Source: Aureibaculum algae (lineage in GTDB: Bacteria; Bacteroidota; Bacteroidia; Flavobacteriales; Flavobacteriaceae). Taken from it: DNA of 64,000 bases. Of this stretch, positions 60,908-64,000 are shown piece after piece (position 1 is the stretch's first letter; every line of letters starts with the position of its first letter). Where the stretch lies: assembly GCF_006065315.1 (NCBI RefSeq), contig NZ_CP040749.1:4734001-4798000 (forward strand), in the 5' to 3' direction. The notes beneath the pieces were generated by a model. The model was not told the DNA's origin, did not search any database, and was given only the letters and a program-made list of their open reading frames with translations. Position numbers and translations under genes: made by a program.

Positions 60908-63340
60908 TTGTTGCTAAAAAATGTCGCTATATTCTTATTGCTTACGCATACTATTTGCTATTCTCAAAGAATAGATCAGCTAGGTAAAGCAAAACCATTG
61001 ACCATAAGCGGAGGGTTTTCTGCCAATTCTATTTTTTATAATGGGTTGGCAAATAGAGAACCATTTACTTATTTTTTAAACGGAAATATAAATGCCAATA
61101 TTTATGGACTTTATAATATTCCAGTTTCATTTGCTTATACCAATCAGCAATTCGCTTTTAATGAGCCTTCCTTTAAAATAAATAGATTGAGTTTGCATCC
61201 ATCTTATAAATGGATAGCAACGCACATTGGAGATGTTGCCATGAGTTTTTCACCATATACGTTAAACGGGCATCAATTTACGGGCTTTGGAGTAGACTTA
61301 ACTCCTAACGGTCCCTTTAAAATAAGTGCTATGTATGGACGATTAATACGTAAGAGAGAATATAATATTCAGGAACCTGAAATAGAACCCACTTATAAAA
61401 GAATGGGTTATGGTGTAAAAACTGCCTATGAAAAATCAAATTATAGTATCGGCTTAACACTATTTAAGGCAAAAGACGAACGCAACTCCATTAGCTCTTT
61501 TTTTACTGATGATATTGGTGTAGCTCCTAAAGAAAATTTAGTAGTTAGCATTGACGGACGTGTAAAACTATTTAAAAGAGCAAATATTAATGTAGAATAT
61601 GCAAAAAGTGCATTGACAAATAATTTACTTGCCGAAAACGGCGATAACAACAATTTATTAGCATCGTTTATTAATGAAAACACAACTACAACTTATCACA
61701 ATGCTTTTAAAGCCGATTTTGCTTATACCGTAGGCCAAGGAGCAATTGGCGTAGGTTATGAAAGAGTTGACCCAGAATATCAAACCTTGGGTGCTTATTA
61801 TTTTAACAATGATTTAGAGAATATTACGGTAAAATTAAGCCAAACGCTATTCAACAATAAACTGAATGTAAACATCAATACTGGCTTGCAAAGGGATGAT
61901 TTGGCAAAACAAAAACAAAGTCAGTTAAATAGAATTGTTGCTAATATCAATCTAAGTTTAAGGGCGAGCGAGAAATTTACCGTTAATGGTTCGTATTCTA
62001 ATTTTAGAGCTCATACTCAAATTAAAAACCAATTTGACTATATCAATGAAGTTAGACCATTTGACAATCTCGACACCTTAAATTTCACTCAAATTTCACA
62101 AAATGCCAATTTGAACTTAAATTATAACATCCTTCAAAAGAAAGAAAAAAGGCAGAGCATCAATGTAAACTTATCCTATCAAAAGACTACCGAACAACAA
62201 GATGCCTTTTTAGTTGATGTGCTTAATAACGACTCTCAATTTTTTAATGGTAATATGGCTTATAATCTCACTTTTTCTGAGAAAAATCTATCTATTACAG
62301 GAGCTTTTAATTCAACTTACAATACAATTTCAGTTAATAAAACCATTACCTTGGGGCCAACATTGGCGATTGCAAAACTGTTTTTTGATAAAAAATTGAG
62401 AACGGCTTTTTCAAGTTCCTATAATACAACTTCTACAGACAGTGAGCGTCAAGGCAATGTAGTAAACTTTCGTGTAAACGGTTCCTACAGGTGGTTAGAA
62501 AATCACAATTTTACACTAAATGTTATTCAGCTTTTTAGAAATACGATCTCACAAGATAATGTAAATGACTTTACAGCCACCATAGGTTATAATTACACCT
62601 TTAGTAATCGAAAAAAGAAAAGAAAAAAAGGGGAAATTATTAAACAACAAGTCGAAAATTCCGTTACTCCTAAAGAGCAAAAAGTGCTGAAAAAATTGAT
62701 TAGAATAAACTACAAAGGATATCAATTTGAAGGGGCACCATCCGAAATAACAAAGCAATTGGACACATTAAATAAAAGCGAGAATTTAACTTTTGTGGAT
62801 GATAGTGTAAAGGATAATCTTAACCAATTATTTGAAAAAGTTAAAGGATCAGAACTAGAAACGGTTAAAATTTATAAAGTAAGTGTCCATTCATTTATAG
62901 ACGCCATCGACCAAAACACTTCTTCTTTAGATAAATATAGAAGAGAAATTACCACTGCGGTAAGATCATTAGCTTCCAACATTTCAGAAGCCCATAATAG
63001 CCTAGAGAAGAAATATGTAGAAACAAAAGCAGAACTCAATAAAACACTAACAATAGATGATAACTACAATTCGAATAAGCAAGCTTATGAAGAGGCAAAA
63101 GAACGTTTTGTACATCATTGTTATATTTTAAAACAATTGCAAAAACCAGAAAAAGCAGTATTAAATAGTTTACCTATTTATAAAGGGGATATGCTCACTG
63201 AAGTAGATGATATGCGAACAAAAGGTATTAACGAAGATCAAATTGCCGCTCAAGTAAAAATGGCATTGATAGCTTATTATGATGAGGAGGCTTCGTTACA
63301 TGCTACGGAAGATGATATTGTAATTTTAAACATGGAATAA
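60908..63340 (+). CDS. Large outer-membrane protein
   Basis: An 810-aa protein starting with TTG (60908), giving signal peptide residues 1-19 (VAIFLLLTHTICYSQ). No in-frame ATG precedes it in a suitable position. Residues about 25-580 have alternating beta strands with aromatic girdles (for example YKWIATHIGDVAMSFSPYTL, FRVNGSYRWLENHNFTL, FTATIGYNYTFSNRKKKR), typical of a transmembrane beta-barrel. From about 600 it becomes alpha-helical and charged, with a coiled-coil-like stretch (about 690-750). I do not recognise the family; many Flavobacteriaceae have a gene of this kind. The stop overlaps the ORF6N gene start (TAATG). Confidence 0.7.
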   Translation: MLLKNVAIFLLLTHTICYSQRIDQLGKAKPLTISGGFSANSIFYNGLANREPFTYFLNGNINANIYGLYNIPVSFAYTNQQFAFNEPSFKINRLSLHPSYKWIATHIGDVAMSFSPYTLNGHQFTGFGVDLTPNGPFKISAMYGRLIRKREYNIQEPEIEPTYKRMGYGVKTAYEKSNYSIGLTLFKAKDERNSISSFFTDDIGVAPKENLVVSIDGRVKLFKRANINVEYAKSALTNNLLAENGDNNNLLASFINENTTTTYHNAFKADFAYTVGQGAIGVGYERVDPEYQTLGAYYFNNDLENITVKLSQTLFNNKLNVNINTGLQRDDLAKQKQSQLNRIVANINLSLRASEKFTVNGSYSNFRAHTQIKNQFDYINEVRPFDNLDTLNFTQISQNANLNLNYNILQKKEKRQSINVNLSYQKTTEQQDAFLVDVLNNDSQFFNGNMAYNLTFSEKNLSITGAFNSTYNTISVNKTITLGPTLAIAKLFFDKKLRTAFSSSYNTTSTDSERQGNVVNFRVNGSYRWLENHNFTLNVIQLFRNTISQDNVNDFTATIGYNYTFSNRKKKRKKGEIIKQQVENSVTPKEQKVLKKLIRINYKGYQFEGAPSEITKQLDTLNKSENLTFVDDSVKDNLNQLFEKVKGSELETVKIYKVSVHSFIDAIDQNTSSLDKYRREITTAVRSLASNISEAHNSLEKKYVETKAELNKTLTIDDNYNSNKQAYEEAKERFVHHCYILKQLQKPEKAVLNSLPIYKGDMLTEVDDMRTKGINEDQIAAQVKMALIAYYDEEASLHATEDDIVILNME

Positions 63341-63867
63341 TGGGAGAAAAATCACAACATAACATAGTTCCTAAAGAGGTAATAACTAGTAGAATCCTCA
63401 TCATTAGAGATCAAAAAGTAATTATTGATCGTGATTTGGCAGAACTTTACCATGTTGAAACCAAGCGTCTGAATGAACAGGTTAAGAGAAACCAAAATCG
63501 TTTTCCTCTTAATTTTATGTTTCAATTGACTAAGGAAGAAAAGGACGAGGTGGTCGCAAAATGCGACCACCTAGAAAATTTAAAATTTTCTTCTTATTTA
63601 CCATTTGCTTTTACAGAACATGGAATATTGATGGTAGCTAATGTATTAAATAGTGATAGGGCAATTGGCGTGAGTATTCAGATTATAGAGGCCTTTGTCA
63701 AAATGCGTGAAATATTCACTGATAACTTAAACTTAAAACTCGAAATAGAACAAATAAAGAAAAAACTATCAAATCACGATAAAAATATAGAATTGGTTTT
63801 TAACTATTTGGATGAGCTAATTGATAAAAACGAAGAACCAAGAAATAGAATAGGGTATAAAAAATAA
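63340..63867 (+). CDS. ORF6N-domain DNA-binding protein
   Basis: A 175-aa protein with an ORF6N domain (about 14-100; ILIIRDQKVIIDRDLAELYHVETKRLNEQVKRN, FPLNFMFQLTKEE, AFTEHGILMVANVL). The C-terminal about 60 residues form a coiled coil (LKLEIEQIKKKLSNHDKNIELVF). ORF6N/KilA-N proteins are typical of phages and plasmids, but solitary copies are common in Bacteroidetes chromosomes. It starts in the TAATG overlap with the barrel protein, so the two may be one transcript. No other phage gene is present. A GC-rich palindrome follows at 63912. Confidence 0.9.
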   Translation: MGEKSQHNIVPKEVITSRILIIRDQKVIIDRDLAELYHVETKRLNEQVKRNQNRFPLNFMFQLTKEEKDEVVAKCDHLENLKFSSYLPFAFTEHGILMVANVLNSDRAIGVSIQIIEAFVKMREIFTDNLNLKLEIEQIKKKLSNHDKNIELVFNYLDELIDKNEEPRNRIGYKK

Positions 63868-63911
63868 ATAATTAAATAGAAATGTAATTTGTGGAAACGA
63901 AAACAAAGCTC

Positions 63912-63933
63912 CTCCCCTTTTTTAAGGGGAGGT
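63912..63933. repeat. GC-rich palindrome downstream of ORF6N
   Basis: CCTCCCCTT/AAGGGGAGG with a TTTT loop, then GTGTCC and, 42 nt later, GGACGGAGGGGTTAG. It looks like the end units of the DUF559 element in leuS (G-run followed by TTAG). The window ends within this repeat-rich stretch, so its full extent is unknown. Confidence 0.65.
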
Positions 63934-64000
63934 GTCCAGTTCGCATTTTAAAGCTTCTATAAAGGTTACGGACGGAGGGGTTAGAAGGCTAAATTAAAGA

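Overview
The window is a chromosomal segment of an AT-rich bacterium of the phylum Bacteroidetes, most likely a marine member of the Flavobacteriaceae. Evidence includes fused SecDF, several secreted proteins with type IX secretion (T9SS) C-terminal sorting domains, DUF2807, DUF2911 and DUF4412 proteins, carboxypeptidase-regulatory-like/TonB-plug proteins, an acyl-ACP desaturase, and repeated TAnnTTTG -7 promoter elements in place of a sigma70 -10 box. I recognised no rRNA, tRNA, CRISPR array, prophage or full-length insertion sequence. Almost all of the window is gene-dense housekeeping chromosome.

Layout. 0-9.3 kb: DnaJ-like protein, bacilliredoxin, a lipid cluster (plsC, acyl-ACP desaturase), an HD hydrolase, then secreted proteins on the minus strand (TraB/GumN, S9 peptidase, small membrane proteins, a CarboxypepD_reg-like protein). 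9.4-15.3 kb: a minus-strand operon of an NtrY-like histidine kinase, an enoyl-CoA hydratase and two tandem TPR-TM-AraC regulators; its 5' leader is a 169-bp MITE-like inverted-repeat element. 15.9-22.8 kb: complete trpEGDCFBA operon preceded by a classical-looking attenuator with an 18-residue leader peptide containing three consecutive Trp codons. 22.8-29.7 kb: surface proteins, SemiSWEET, alanine dehydrogenase and an oversized leuS. 29.8-34.8 kb: amidohydrolase, DUF2911, asnB, DUF2807. 35-38.9 kb: an OmpR-type two-component system followed by an array of small secreted PepSY-like proteins and conserved RNA hairpins, under four near-identical promoter/operator modules. 38.9-52.3 kb: gyrB, mdh, DUF4412, M28 peptidase, fhs, secDF, an hpt-adk fusion, obg, a lipoprotein and ywbE. 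52.5-64 kb: second S9 peptidase, a plug-only protein, two exported hypotheticals, an epimerase with a 44-aa membrane microprotein, lepA, a large outer-membrane protein and an ORF6N-domain protein.

Three things stand out. (1) Palindromic repeat elements sit in frame inside essential or biosynthetic genes: leuS carries a 429-bp element encoding a DUF559 (PD-(D/E)XK-type) nuclease domain flanked by inverted GC-rich palindromes, plus a second short palindromic insertion; trpF carries another. Related short palindromes are scattered between genes. (2) The two-component system at 35-37 kb lies next to four promoters that all carry an 11-bp-period CTTWAGA direct repeat exactly 9 nt before TAnnTTTG. 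One of these drives no ORF, only a conserved hairpin RNA, which is a candidate sRNA. (3) A 60-nt gapless repeat family precedes three unrelated genes (trpE, the response regulator and the 44-aa microprotein) in the sense orientation.
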